Positions 46,907-59,126 of a stretch of DNA of 64,000 nucleotides are shown piece by piece. The stretch lies in NCBI GenBank assembly GCA_030386875.1, contig CM059577.1:21215038-21279037 (forward strand), read 5' to 3'. Origin of the DNA: Morinoia aosen. Taxonomy: Eukaryota > Arthropoda > Malacostraca > Amphipoda > Talitridae. The translations under genes were made by a program, and so were the position numbers. Every line of letters starts with the position of its first letter. Positions within the stretch are counted from its first letter, which is position 1. Under the pieces are notes generated by a model. It made no database searches. It saw nothing but the letters and a program-made list of their open reading frames with translations, and was not told the DNA's origin.

Positions 46907-48305
46907 ATATATAGTATGTACCCGTCTATCTGGTCCGTTTCTCTGACAAGCACTGGAGGATTTTCATAGGGGAATAAGCTGGATGTGGTTGATGAACGTA
47001 TCTGTGATACAAGTCCTAACCTATCTTGATTTGAACGAGAGATTGTGTTCGTATGCTATAAGAATGCCTGCGTGATATCAAATAGCCACTCATAGAGTAC
47101 GTCGCAACAAGGTTCGAAGTTGTAGCCCGCAGAAATGTTCACAATGTTGGTGCACGGCATTCAAACTTGATAATGACATGTACACAGCATGGCCACTGTT
47201 AATTTCAGCGAAGGCTCGTTTTCAGTTCTTCACCACTCACGTCTCAGTTTAACGCGCCGAACAAGCAATAGCAATGCTGTCTAACAGCAAGAGTATTAGG
47301 AACATATTTTCTCGTAAACACTTTATTTTAGAGTGCAGGGATTGTTTCATACATTTTCATACTTAATTTCAGAAAAGTTAATCACTAAGAAGTTTGGGTC
47401 ACGTTTTAATCATTGAGCCTAATTTCATATCAAATGATGCAAAAAATTTTCAGATTACTTTCACTGGTAGCTAATGCCAAAATGAGTGACGGGTACTACT
47501 ATTAATAGCCCGTTTGTTTCATGGCATTTTGTGCAGTTCTGAAGAAATATACTATCGCATTTGTATGTCTATTATATGAAGATATCTTTGTGGAAACTTT
47601 GCATTGACGATGACGTTGACATTGAAAACAGCGTCAGTGTGATGAATTCTTTAATTAGCTGCAGGTGATGTTACAATTCAAGTGCGAGACTTACTGTATA
47701 AAACTCAGATAAGAAAGTGTCAATGAGCGAGTTTACAGCGTACTGATAGCAAAGAAGTCTCTGCTGCAGTAGTGAATATAGGCCGTTGTTGTGTCACTAT
47801 AGGGTGATTTTTGTTAGGTTTATTCTTTGTATTTACTCATGGAACTTAGATGCCATGAAAACTTCGCTACGATACATCACGACTTTTAAATGGAAACATT
47901 TAGCTGAGGTAGCTTAAAGAATCCCAGATGATTCAAGAACATTACGTAACGTGGCTTCCGACATGTGCAGGTCATTACCCATCTAGAATTCAGCGCGTTA
48001 GAGATCTCTACACAAAGCGAGCCTAATCACGTTCGCACAAAAACATACATAAGCATTATAAGTGACGTGATAACGTACAAAATAACCTGAAACAAAAACT
48101 CACTTTTGAAGCATGTAGTAACACACAATACGAAAGCTCAATGCAAGCATCCAATGCAGACACACAGCAAGCACACAAAACATGCACCCGACACAAACAC
48201 TCAAAGCATGAATAGTGTTTGCGGTCGCCCACGAACGTCGCAGCGGCGTGTGGTGGCGCTGGTGATCTTCGTTGCTGCCACAACCCTGATGATCTCAGTG
48301 CGGCA
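46907..48305. other. Non-coding stretch
   Basis: No gene or transposon recognised. Confidence 0.35.
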
Positions 48306-48775
48306 TATCGGGCCCAGTGTTCTGCCCGGGCCCAGTGTCCTGCCCGGGCCCAGTGTCCCGCCCGGGCCCAGTGTTCTACCCGAGCCCAGTGTTCTGCCCG
48401 GGCCCAGTGTCCTGCCCGGGCCCAGTGTCCCGCAGGGGCCCAGTGTTCTACCCGGGCCCAGTGTCCTGCCCGGGCCCAGTGTTCTACCCGGGCCCAGTGT
48501 CCTGCCCGGGCCCAGTGTTCTACCCGGGCCCAGTGTTCCGCCCGGTCACAGTGTTCTACCCGGGCCAAGTGTTCTGCCCGGGCCTAGTGTTCTACCCGGG
48601 CCCAGTGTCCTGCCCGGGCCCAGTGTTCTACCCGGGCCCAGTGTCCTGCCCGGGCCCAGTGTTCTACCCGGGCCCAGTGTTCCGCCCGGTCACAGTGTTC
48701 TACCCGGGCCAAGTGTTCTGCCCGGGCCTAGTGTTCTACCCGGGCCCAGTGTTCTACACGAGCCCGTGGAAAGGT
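48306..48775. repeat. 18-bp GC-rich tandem array (~26 copies)
   Basis: The unit is CCCGGGCCCAGTGTTCTA, with TTCTGC, TCCTGC and TCCCGC variants. A block with the variants CGGTCACAGTG, GGGCCAAGTG and GGGCCTAGTG occurs twice (48540-48590 and 48678-48728), a 138-bp duplication. It is strikingly GC-rich compared with the flanks. The PGPSVL-like peptide readings are artefacts of an 18-bp period. Confidence 0.95.
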
Positions 48776-48829
48776 GTGCAGCTCATTTAAAAGAGGTTTA
48801 ATGTCCTACAGCAGCGGTGGAGCCGTGTT

Positions 48830-50360
48830 GTGTGTGCAGCTGTGGTGGTGGTGTGTTGTGCTGCTGTGGTGGTGTGTTGTGCTGCTGTGGTGTGTTGTGC
48901 TGCTGTGGTGGTGGTGTGTTCTGCTGCTGTGGTGGTGTGTTGTGCTGCTGTGGTGGTGGTGGTGTGTTGTGCTGCTGTGGTGGTGGTGTGTTGTGCTGCT
49001 GTGGTGGTGGTGTGTTGTGCTGCTGCGGTGGTGGTGTGTTGTGCTGCTGTGGTGGTGGTGTGTTGTGCTGCTGTAGTGGTGGTGTGTTGTGCTGCTGTGG
49101 TGGTGGTGGTGTGTTGTGCTGCTGTGGTGGTGTGTTCTGCTGCTGTGGTGGTGTGTTCTGCTGCTGTGGTGGTGTGTTGTGCTGCTGTGGTGGTGTGTTG
49201 TGCTGCTGTGGTGGTGTGTTCTGCTGCTGTGGTGGTGTGTTGTGCTGCTGTGGTGGTGGTGTGTTGTGCTGCTGTGGTGGTGGTGTGTTGTGCTGCTGTG
49301 GTGGTGGTGTGTTGTGCTGCTGTGGTGGTGTGTTCTGCTGCTGTGGTGGTGTGTTGTGCTGCTGTGGTGGTGGTGGTGTGCTGTGCTGCTGTGGTGGTGG
49401 TGGTGTGTAGTGCTGCTGTGGTGGTGGTGTGTTGTGCTGCTGTGGTGGTGGTGTGTTGTGCTGCTGTGGTGGTGGTGGTGTGTTGTGTTGCTGTGGTGGA
49501 GATGTGTTGTGCTGCTGTGGTGGTGTGTTGTGCTGCTGTGGTGGTGTGTTGTGCTGCTGTGGTGGTGGTGTGTTGTGCTGCTGTGGTGGTGGTGTGTTGT
49601 GCTGCTGCGGGGGTGGTGTGTTGTGCTGCTGTGGTGGTGGTGTGTTGTGCTGCTGTGGTGGTGGTGTGTTGTGCTGCTGTGGTGGTGTGTTGTGCTGCTG
49701 TGGTGGTGTGTTGTGCTGCTGTGGTGGTGTGTTGTGCTGCTGTGGTGGTGGTGTGTTGTGCTGCTGTAGTGATGTGTTGTGCTGCTGTGGTGATGGTGTG
49801 TTGTGCTGCTGTGGTGGTGTGTTGTGCTGCTGTGGTGGTGATGTGTTGTGCTGCTGTGGTGGTGTGTTGTGCTGCTGTGGTGGTGGTGTGTTGTGCTGCT
49901 GTGGTGGTGTGTTGTGCTGCTGTGGTGGTGTGTTGTGCTGCTGTGGTGGTGGTGTGTTTTGCTGCTGTGGTGGTGTGTTGTGCTGCTGTGGTGGTGGTGT
50001 GTTGTGCTGCTGTGGTGGTGTGTTGTGCTGCTGTAGTGGTGGTGTGTTGTGCTGCTCTGGTGGTTGTGTGTTGTGCTGCTGTGGTGGTGGTGTGTTGTGC
50101 TGCTGTGGTGGTGTGTTGTGCTGCTGTGGTGGTGGTGTGTTGTGCTGCTGTGGTGGATGTGTGTTGTGCTGCTGTGGTGGTGGAGTGTTGTGCTGCTGTT
50201 GTGGTGGTGGGTTGTGTTGCTGTGGTGGTGGTGTGTTGTGCTGCTGTGGTGGTGGTGTGTTGTGCTGCTGTGGTGGTGGTGTGTTGTGCTGCTATGGTGG
50301 TGGTGAGTTGTGCTGCTGTGGTGGTGTTTTGTGCTGCTGTGGTGTTGGTGTGTTGTGCTG
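48830..50360. repeat. 22-bp G/T-rich tandem array (~70 copies), type A
   Basis: The unit is GTGTTGTGCTGCTGTGGTGG plus TG. Length changes in 3-bp steps (19, 22, 25) through gain or loss of GGT. The plus strand is strongly G/T-biased with many GG runs. All frames on the plus strand and one on the minus strand are open for hundreds of codons because of the 3-bp stepping. Confidence 0.96.
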
Positions 50361-51716
50361 CTCCGATGGTGGAGTATGCTACGGTTGCAGTGGTGGTGGT
50401 ATGTGGTACGGCTGCAGTGGTGGTGTGATGTGCTGCTCCGATGGTGGTTTGTGGTACGGCTGCAGCGGGTGTGTGTGGCACGACTGCAGTGGTGGTGTGT
50501 GGAACGCCTGCAGTGGGGGTGTGGTACGGCTGCAGAGGTGGTGTGGTACGGCTGCAGTGGTGGTGTGGTACGGCTGCAGGGGTGGTGTGGTACGGCTGCA
50601 GGGAGGGGGGGGTGTTACAGCTGCAGGGGGGTGTAGTATGGCTGCAGGGGGGGTGTGGTACGGCTGCATTGGGAGTGTGTAGTACGGCTGCAGTAAGGGT
50701 GTGGTACGGCTGCAAGGGAGGTGTGGTACTGCTGCAGGGGGGGGTGTGGTACGGCTGCAGGGGTGGTGTGGTACTACTGCAGTGGGGGTGTGGTACGTCT
50801 GCAGTTGGGTGTGTGGTACGGCTGCAGGGGTGGTGTGGTACGGCTGCAGTGGGGGTGTAGTACTTCTGCAGTGGTGGTGTGGTACTGCTGCAGGGGTGGT
50901 GAGGTATGGCTGCAGGGGTGGTGTGGTACGGCTGCAGGGGTGGTGTGGTACGGCTGCATGGGTGGTGTGGTAGGGCTGCAGGGGTGGTGTGGTACGGCTG
51001 CAGGGGTGGTGTGGTACGGCTGCAGGGGTGGTGTGGTACGGCTGCAGGGGGGGTGGTGTACTGCTGCAGTGGGGGTGTTGTACTGCTGCATTGAGGGTGT
51101 GTTACGGCTGCAGGGGTGGTGTGGGACGGCTGCAGGGGTGGTGTGGTACGGATGCAGGGGTGGTGTGGTATGGCTGCAGGGGTGGTGTGGTACGGCTGCA
51201 GGGGTGGTGTGGTACGGCTGCAGTTGTGGTGTGGTACGGCTGCAGGGGTGGTGTGGTACGGCTGCAGGGGTGGTGTGGTAGGGCTGCAGGTGTGGTGTGG
51301 TATGGCTGCAGGGGTGGTGTGGTACGGCTGCAGGGGTGGTGTGGTATGGCTGCAGGGGTGGTGTGGTACGGCTGCAGGGGTGGTGTGGTACGGCTGCAGA
51401 GGTGGTGTGGTACGGCTACAGGGGGTGGTGTGGTGCGGCTGCAGGGGTGGTGTGGTACGGCTGCAGGGGTGGTGTGGTACGGCTGCAGGGGTGGTGTGGT
51501 ACGGCTGCAGGGGTGGTGTGGCACGGCTGCAGGGGGGGTGTGGTACTGCTGCAGTGGGGGTGTTGTACTGCTGCATTGAGGGTGTGTTACGGCTGCAAGG
51601 GTGGTGTGGTACGGCCGCAGGGGTGGTGTGGGACGGCTGCAGGGGTGGTGTGGTACTGCTACAGTGGGGGTGTGGTACGGCTGCAGGGGGTGGTGAGGTA
51701 CGGCTGCAGTGTTGGT
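50361..51716. repeat. 22-bp G-rich tandem array (~60 copies), type B
   Basis: The unit is GTACGGCTGCAGGGGTGGTG plus TG, containing CTGCAG. Type A and type B monomers are interspersed over 50340-50520, so the arrays are one lineage with two subfamilies. A variant block (TACTGCTGCAGTGGGGGTG, TACTGCTGCATTGAGG) recurs ~490 bp apart (51058 and 51546). Confidence 0.95.
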
Positions 51717-51844
51717 GCTCTAAGCAACCAACACACAGGTGCGCGGCCAGATAAGGGAGTACGAGGCACTACCGCGCTAGGATCATCAAGTGTAGCTTGC
51801 CTGGACAACGGACATAATCGTTATCATTGTCCCTGAGGTAGAGA

Positions 51845-52065
51845 TACACACACACACACACACAGATGTTCTGTATATATACTTATACATAAATATATGA
51901 AAATTTACAATATATTCATAAAGATATACTATATATATAATATATGATATGTTTAATATAACACATAATATAATTATATATTGTATTATATATGAAATAA
52001 TGTCTATCTCTATATATAATATAATATATAGAGATATATATAATATACCTAAATTTATTAAATGA
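51845..52065. repeat. (CA)n and AT-rich simple sequence
   Basis: A short (CA)n run at 51848-51864 followed by ~180 bp of TATA-rich simple sequence. Confidence 0.85.
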
Positions 52066-53031
52066 AGCGTTTTATAGCGCTTTTTTGATTATTTATACCA
52101 ACCGAACTCAAATAAGCGTTTTTTTCACTATTTTATTTTTCAGTCGGTCATAACTTTTGTTCCTTGTGGCTATCTATTTTGAAACATTTATAGAGAATTA
52201 TCCAATCACGTTTGTCAAAATGTTGCCGAAAATTGAGGGAAATTGGTCAACACTTTTGGTTCACTAATTACTTTCGGTAAACGAGGGTCTAAAAACTGTT
52301 CCCCTACGTCGAGTTTTCCTGTAATATCGCAATTTGCTCACTGAAAAAACGTCAAGTGCTAATATGCGACAAATGCATCGGACGGAAGATGACCGCAAAA
52401 ATTTCGACCGAAGAAAGAATAGAGACGAAGCGGTAGACAATCTCGGTCAGACGGCGTAACTCAAGATGTCGATTCGTATAGAAATAGCTAATGAAGATTT
52501 GCAATTAGTATGAATAATTTTCAAACTGGGGTGGCACTGACGCAAAAATGAACTCATCATACTGGCGAATTTAAGCCTCAATAGGTTGTGCTACATGATT
52601 GTCGAAAAGGTATTTTTCTAGCACACGTGGGTGTGAACACTCAACTCTCAAACATTTCTGCGAGTGAGACTCACATACGGTTCATCTTATCTAGAAGCAC
52701 AAAGACCGCCAACAACTTAACAATTTTACGAATTTAATCAATAAAGTTTCACCTTAACACAGTCGGTTTAGTTAGTTGTGCGAACGCGTAAATTTCATTG
52801 TCACGTTTATCTGTCAGTGAACGTGCAGTTTTTATAAATGCTGCGAATATTTTTCAGTTTATTTTCTTCGCTTGTCTCTTCTTCTGATTCTCGCTAAAAC
52901 TTATAGATAGACTTACGTCTGAGTATTCGTTTTCCTGTTCAAAAAATATTAAACTTTTTATAAGTCGAAAGAGAATGAAGTAAGACCATACGCTCTTCGA
53001 GTAACGACAGTAACAAAAACTTTCATTTCAG
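52066..53031. other. Non-coding stretch upstream of the fucosyltransferase exons
   Basis: An upstream exon with the cytoplasmic tail and membrane anchor would be expected in this direction, but none could be identified. The segment ends in the acceptor TTTCATTTCAG (53021-53031). Confidence 0.4.
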
Positions 53032-56000
53032 GTCACCATCGCTCCTACAAACTGTTCTTAGGCAGGACCGGAAAATCTTGCAGGCTCCAGCTCACACTAA
53101 AAGAAATTTGTCTCAGTTTTCTGACAAGACTATTCTCCTTTGGACGCCATATTTCGGCAAAAGTAAATATTACAAGTACATTTTCTCCAGGTATGAAACC
53201 ATTGCGTGCATAGTTTGTATTTCGTGTTGTATTACTTCCTGACTTACACAAAGAATACAATAGAAACTCAGCATCGAGCCAGCTGTGCAGTTATCAGTAC
53301 ATGCCAGATGCAGGTGAGTTCTTTGGAGATTTAACGCTTTTTTTCGTTTTGTGAATAATGTCATTGGAATGCTATTCTATAACATGCATGACATCCAAGC
53401 GTTGTACCTTGGATTTGCTCCCCTGGCATGAACAAATTCACGATAGCTAAAATTCCATTAGTAAACGAAAGAATACGTGCACCTAATGCATATTAAGAAC
53501 GACTCTCATTTTTGTGCAGATTAATGAAGAAGCAATGCCCTGTGAGTGCGTGTCGCGTTACGACCGAGCATAGCCAGCTAGCGAAGGCCGACGTTGTCGT
53601 TTTCCACCTTCTTGACTTCAAAAAATCGACAGTTCTGCCGAGCGACCGTCCTTCGCACCAGCCATGGCTCGTGTTCACCTTCGAAGCCCCACCAGGTGCG
53701 TAGACAGTGTCTTCCAGAAGAGTAGGCTATTTCTACAATAAGATGACGCATAAAATTATGTGTCCAGGTACGCAAGATTTGATGTACGTAAGTGAACAAT
53801 TTTTTTTACGCAAGCACAGTATAATGACTTGTTGGCGAAAGAAGTAAACCATTTCATTTTGAAATTTTTTATTCGAAAATTGTCGAAATACAGTTTTTTT
53901 CTCGCCAGCATTTGCATCGACAGCGATAGACTATGAGCGCCTGAGCCGTGTTGTGAACTGGACGATGTCGTATCGGTGGGACTCGGACGTGGTGACCCCC
54001 TACGGCGTCGTGGTGAAGAGGGATGGTGAGGAACCGCAATAGAAATAACATAACGTAATAAAATAACCGAGCATTTATATGACATAATTTTTCGTCCGAT
54101 TGTAAACCATCTGTTAATACCACTTTTGTCGTTGATCGGAAACAGATGAGAACTTTCGCAATGGAATGGAGCTTCATTGTAACAGTTGTGAACCGTACCG
54201 TAATTTATCTTCTTTCGACCTGCAAGGTGTTACCGGGTCGACACATCCATTAGCAGTGATACATAGGACGAACCTTTTAAGTATCTTGATAAAATTATGC
54301 TTAAGGTCTTTCTTCCAACTGCGAGTGTTGTTGTAACATGTTTAATCGCACCAATTTTTGGTTGAAGATATTTTTTTCTCCGAAGCAGTGCTTGAAAGGC
54401 AGCTGTTGATTTTGAGGGGGCTAATTCGGGCTTTTATGCTTTTGTTTCCCATTCACACTATTTTCCTCGTCATTTTTCCATAACTATTAATTCTCCGCAT
54501 AAGGTCTTTGAAAAACTTTAAATTCCCTCCAGTAGGAAGAGTTGTGGTGTTTTTATCTTTCAGTGAATTTTGTACGAAAACAGAAAATTCTACGGCTTGA
54601 TCATACTCTAAACTGAGTTTTATCACTCACCCTAAACGAGCTGTCATGAAAACACAAAAACACAGAATATTGTTCCCGCTGCCCACCAACTGTTTACGGC
54701 CAGAGAGCACACCATTGAGGTCGAAAGATGACAAATGCGATGACCAAAATCTATTGCGTCGGAAACCAGTCCACATTTAATAGCGGGTGTTCGAAAGGTT
54801 AACTCAGGGAAAACGTTTGAGATGCCGATGATAAAACATCACAGGCTGGGTGGTGTAAAGGCAATCCAACAAGTACCGGGTTTTAGCAGTGCCTCTTATA
54901 TGTGAGACTTAGGAGGTATTGGTTTTCGTCGACGGTGAACATCGAAAGGGGATTTTGGATGCGGGATTTTGGATGCTATCACTCTGATGCCCAGTGGGCT
55001 GCCGCCGAAAATCCAGCAAATAAAGTCAGCCTAAGCAAGTCAAATCTTACCTATATTGATTACGATTATTTTACTGAAATTTGTCAGTATGAGGCTCCAC
55101 AGGCTTTCTAGGAAGTTTTAATGGAAATCATTATTTCATTTGCGCCAAAATTTCCTTGCCCTCACGTTATTTTCTAAAATTTAGAAGAGGATTGAAATCG
55201 ATTTTAAGAACATACCTGAAATGAAAGCAAATTGCTAAATACTTTTGTAGAAAAATTAGTCATAGGAGATAGGAGCCTACAAAAAGCCCAGAAAATAAAG
55301 GAAATGTGCTGGCCTTTAACGCTGCCGTCCATAGAAGAAACGTACTTCAAATGCTGATTGTTAGTAAATATAAATACATCGATTTATGAGCATGCTCGTA
55401 TACATAATTCATGTATACATAAAACTATGTACATAATACATAATTATCCATTTATTTTTATACCTATGCACACATTTACAAAGCATATATATTTACTGCA
55501 AATGAAGCTGAATAGTAAATTTTTATGTTGTGTTTCGTTAGTCTTTAGGTAACATTAGATTTGCAATGTGCAACCGAGTTATGATTCTTCGATCCTAAGC
55601 GCTTCAAGGGCTTAAATTTGAATGCATCAAAATTTCGTTGAATGGTAAACAAAAATGGAAAGAAATGTATAACAATTACCCAAGCTTCCAATTTTCAGGG
55701 AGTTTTTTCGGTATATAATATTATTTACGATGAGAAATAATGTGAAAAGGAAACCGTCCAGAGAACCTCAGCAACAATGCACATTTCCAAGTGTTGAGGT
55801 ACAGTTAAAACACGCAGTAACAATGAATGTTTGAGCGGATTTTAGTAGAAGAAATAGTAAGACAAAAAATGAGAATATGGTGTCTATAAAGGCGACGGGG
55901 CTTTCTTAGAAAATCGATAAACATCTCGCGCTGGAGCTTTTTGTTTATACCTAGGTGCAGATAGCGAGAAGATTTTAGAGATTGTGAGCCGTGATGAAGC

Positions 56001-59000
56001 CACCCTCCAGACCTTCTTGCACGAGAAATTTGGACGTGAATGAAAGGGCTGACAACTAAGAATACAAAATCATGGAGAACAATTCTCGAATTCGATGGGC
56101 ATGAATATTTGGCCGCAAATATGATATGTATGCAGTTGAGCTACGTACACCCTGCGGTGAGCTAACACGGCAGGTGAGGGTGCGGCTTGTGATTGTCTCC
56201 TTACAACAAGTTGTACGATCATTAATTTAGGTCGCTTTTGATATGATGTACCTCATTATTTTACTCTCATTAGACACCATAAGCATATATCTGTATGTGA
56301 TATTCTATAGAAACATGGAGCCGCACATGTCGAGAGTCTGCATAGAAAACATAACATTTAGCCATAAAATATATGATCTCCTTTAAAGCTTGCAGGAAAC
56401 TACTGAGTGACAGTCTTTTTTTTCCTTAATAAAATATCTCTGACATCCAACCTATCTCTAACTCAAATTTTTCACATAAGTCCACCTACCTAACTCTTGA
56501 AATTGTCCTCACTCTTTAATCCCGTACGGAAACCAACAGATTTTAGCCATAAATATCTGCAAGCTCGTCTTTCGTGCCATATGATTGAGGTATCACTTTT
56601 AGAGCAAGAAACTTTTAGACCGAAAAACCAGTAGCACATCGAGTGATTGTAAGAAACGAAAATGACAGCATAGGTGACAGAGGAAACTCTTCCACTCAAT
56701 CTGCACGTACTTAAACAATTTAAACAATTTAAACAATTTATTCATCACAGGTGATACAAAGGTAGAATGTTTCTTAAGTCTGATACAATGGTCAAAGTTG
56801 AGTATAGATACCTGTGGGCCCGAATAAGTTCAGCGACTTCTAGGGCATCCTACCATTACATTATTCTAGGGTGTACAATAATGTTTAACCTAATTCACTT
56901 AGCCTAGTTTCGCATTAGACTGATCAACAGGATAATGAAGTCGATATTGATGTTAAATTTTACAATATAGGTCATTTGGACTATATTTAACAGTATATTC
57001 GATAACGATTTAGGAGCAGACTGAAAATCGGCGATATTACTCATGGCAAATTGCATTATTAGGACCAGACATGTAGGAGGCAGGATTTGACTTGGTGATC
57101 TTACACGACTGGTATTCTGATAAGAAGTGAGACTCAAGATTTCTTTTAAATATCTTGTAAGAATTGCTTTCACGGATCTCCGCAGGTATTGAGTTCCAAG
57201 TTTTAGTTCCAACGAATAGTATACTATGTTGCGAGCGGGCCTTTGAATAATAAGGAAGCATGAATTTACTTCTATTTCGCGTTAAATGGTCGTGATGACC
57301 AGTTTGCGCAGTTAATAACTGTTGTAGGCTATTGTCGCCGTCATTAGTTAATGTTTTGTAAATGAAATTGCAGATGGAGATTTTGTAGAGATCCGAGAGT
57401 TTAAGTATTTGTAAATTTTTTAATGAATCATTTGTGTGAGCATTAAATTCTAGGTTCTTTACCGCCCTGATGGCTCTTTTTTGCAAAGTAAAAATTATAT
57501 TGGTTTTATTTTTATCAGTTCCAAGCCATGCTTCTATTCCGTATTGCAAGTATGGTGAAATGAGCGTTCGATAGAGCATTATTAAAGCTGTTTCAGGTAG
57601 GAAACTTTTAACTTTATTCAGGATTCCGATGGATTTTAATAATTTAGAACTAATGTGAGCGATGTGCGCTTTGAAGGTCAGATGTTTATCTATTATGATG
57701 CCCAGAAATTTGCATGAGTTGGTTTCTTTGATTTCACCTTCGCCAATTTTAATGCATGGTAGAGATATATTTTTCTTGTATGAGAATGTAATATAGTTTG
57801 TTTTATCGATATTAAGGCTTATTTTATTAGCTTTAGGTCACAGTGAAACCTTATGGAGTTCATTATTTATACTCTCCGCAATCGTAGTGGGATTTTGGTT
57901 CGGAAGGACCGCAGAAAGCGTACTGTCATCGGCAAAAAGTATGAATTTAAAAAATGATGCAGATTTAATAATATCATTGATAAAATCAGAAAAAGGAGAG
58001 GCCGAAGAACAGATCCTTGTGGAACTCCATGGCTAATTATCTTTGGGTACGATTTTGCGTCGTCAATGACAACGTATGGCTTCCGATTTGTTAGGTACGA
58101 TCTGAACCAATCATGGGCAATCCCTCGAATGCCATAACAGTGTAGTTTCGAGAGTAGTATTTTATGGTCCACACAATCGAATGCTTTTTGAAAGTCAAGA
58201 AATACAGAGAAGACAGTCTTTCCGTTATCTATATTAGAATAAAGGAATTGTAAATGATTTAATATTGCCTGTGTTGTTGATTTTTTACAGCGAAAGCCGT
58301 ATTGTTTACCATAGAGAAATGATTTTTGTTCAAAATAAGAGTACACTTTTTTATACACAATTTTCTCGAATACCTTGCTAATAATTGGTAACACGGAGAT
58401 AGGTCGATAATTGTTTACACAGGTGTTTTCACCATTTTTAAAGATAGGGGTTACTCTAGTAACTTTGAGGGAGCTCGGGAAAGTGCCTAGTAAGAGGGAC
58501 TGGTTAATAATATTGGATATCAGCGGGGTCACAATATCAGCAATAATTTTAAGTATTTTAGTTGGAAACGTTTGTAACCCACTCGATTTATTTTTCATGT
58601 TGTTTATGCACGCAATTACATCGGAGGAGTTTGTAGGCGTAAAGAAAAAGGAGTTGTGTTCTCGAATATGATCCATAAATTCCAGGTGATCAGTAGGTTC
58701 ACATGGAATACCATTGGCTATAGTTGTCCCTACGTTTACAAAGAAGTTGTTAAAGAGATTTTAGCAATTTCATTCTTCTCATGGTATTTTACATTATCTT
58801 GAGTGATATATTCAATTTTCTTTTTATCGGCGTTATTCGGTTTACAACAAGAGTTAAGGAGGCGCCAAGTCTTTTTAACGTCAGCTTTGACGTTAACTTT
58901 GACTTCGCATCTTCCTCTCGGTTGATTTGCTGAAAAACCAGTGCGCAACAAATTTGTGATAATGGAACAATCAGTTAATAAAATGTTATTTTCCACCAGA

Positions 59001-59126
59001 GCCGGAGTTCGAATTTAGCGGTCGAGACTACTGGAGCGGTAAGAAGAAAAACTTGATGGTGGTGTGGATGGTGAGCCACTGCAGCACGCACAGCAGGCGC
59101 GAGAGCTACGTTTCCGAGCTTCAAAA
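53032..59126 (+). CDS. GT10 alpha-1,3-fucosyltransferase gene, four internal exons
   Basis: Exons 53032-53190, 53520-53695, 53909-54025 and 59000-59126 all have AG/GT borders and compatible phases. Enzymes of this family transfer fucose from GDP-fucose to N-acetylglucosamine of glycans in the Golgi. Exon 1 gives a stem region and KTILLWTPYFGK. Exon 2 gives CPVSACRVTTEHSQLAKAD then VVVFHLLD and WLVFTFEAPP (the N-terminal GT10 domain). Exon 3 gives VVNWTMSYRWDSDVVTPYG, the conserved NWTM-YR-DSD block. Exon 4 gives LMVVWMVSHCSTHSRRESYV and SELQ, the start of the donor-binding domain. The 5' exons (membrane anchor) and the remaining catalytic exons (the segment with FENS and the tail) are not seen; the latter should lie beyond 64000. 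No in-frame stops. The ~5 kb third visible intron holds a LINE. The exact acceptor substrate cannot be told. Confidence 0.82.
54026..56710. other. Intron of the fucosyltransferase gene, first half
   Basis: Begins with donor GTGAGG. Unassigned short ORFs at 54902-55111 and 56490-56699; no further exon recognised. Confidence 0.5.
56711..58940 (-). mobile_element. 5'-truncated LINE (Jockey/CR1-type), antisense in the fucosyltransferase intron
   Basis: The coding relic runs from about 58905 down to 57037 on the minus strand, followed by a ~300-bp 3' UTR that ends in three copies of a 9-bp repeat (TTAAACAAT on the plus strand, 56711-56739). Short 3' tail repeats are usual for CR1/Jockey-type LINEs. 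The 5' boundary is not sharp; LINE-like coding fades just before the acceptor of the 59000 exon. Confidence 0.7.
57037..58905 (-). pseudogene. Decayed LINE reverse transcriptase (ORF2)
   Basis: On the minus strand, starting with KADVKKTWRLLNSCC, the RT motifs follow in order: VTRVTPIFKNGENTCVNNYR then PISVLP; GKQYGFRCKKSTTQAILNHL; FLDFQKAFDCVDHKILLSKL (first Asp); HGVPQGSVLRPLLFLI, after which the frame slips near 57950; FADD lies in another frame (ILFADDSTLSAVL). A stop lies near 57837, and a final open frame (57579-57037) starts MLYRTLISPYLQYGIEAW. A further frameshift lies around 58690-58740. The endonuclease domain is missing (5' truncation). Such proteins copy their own RNA at a nicked target; this copy cannot. 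Confidence 0.78.
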
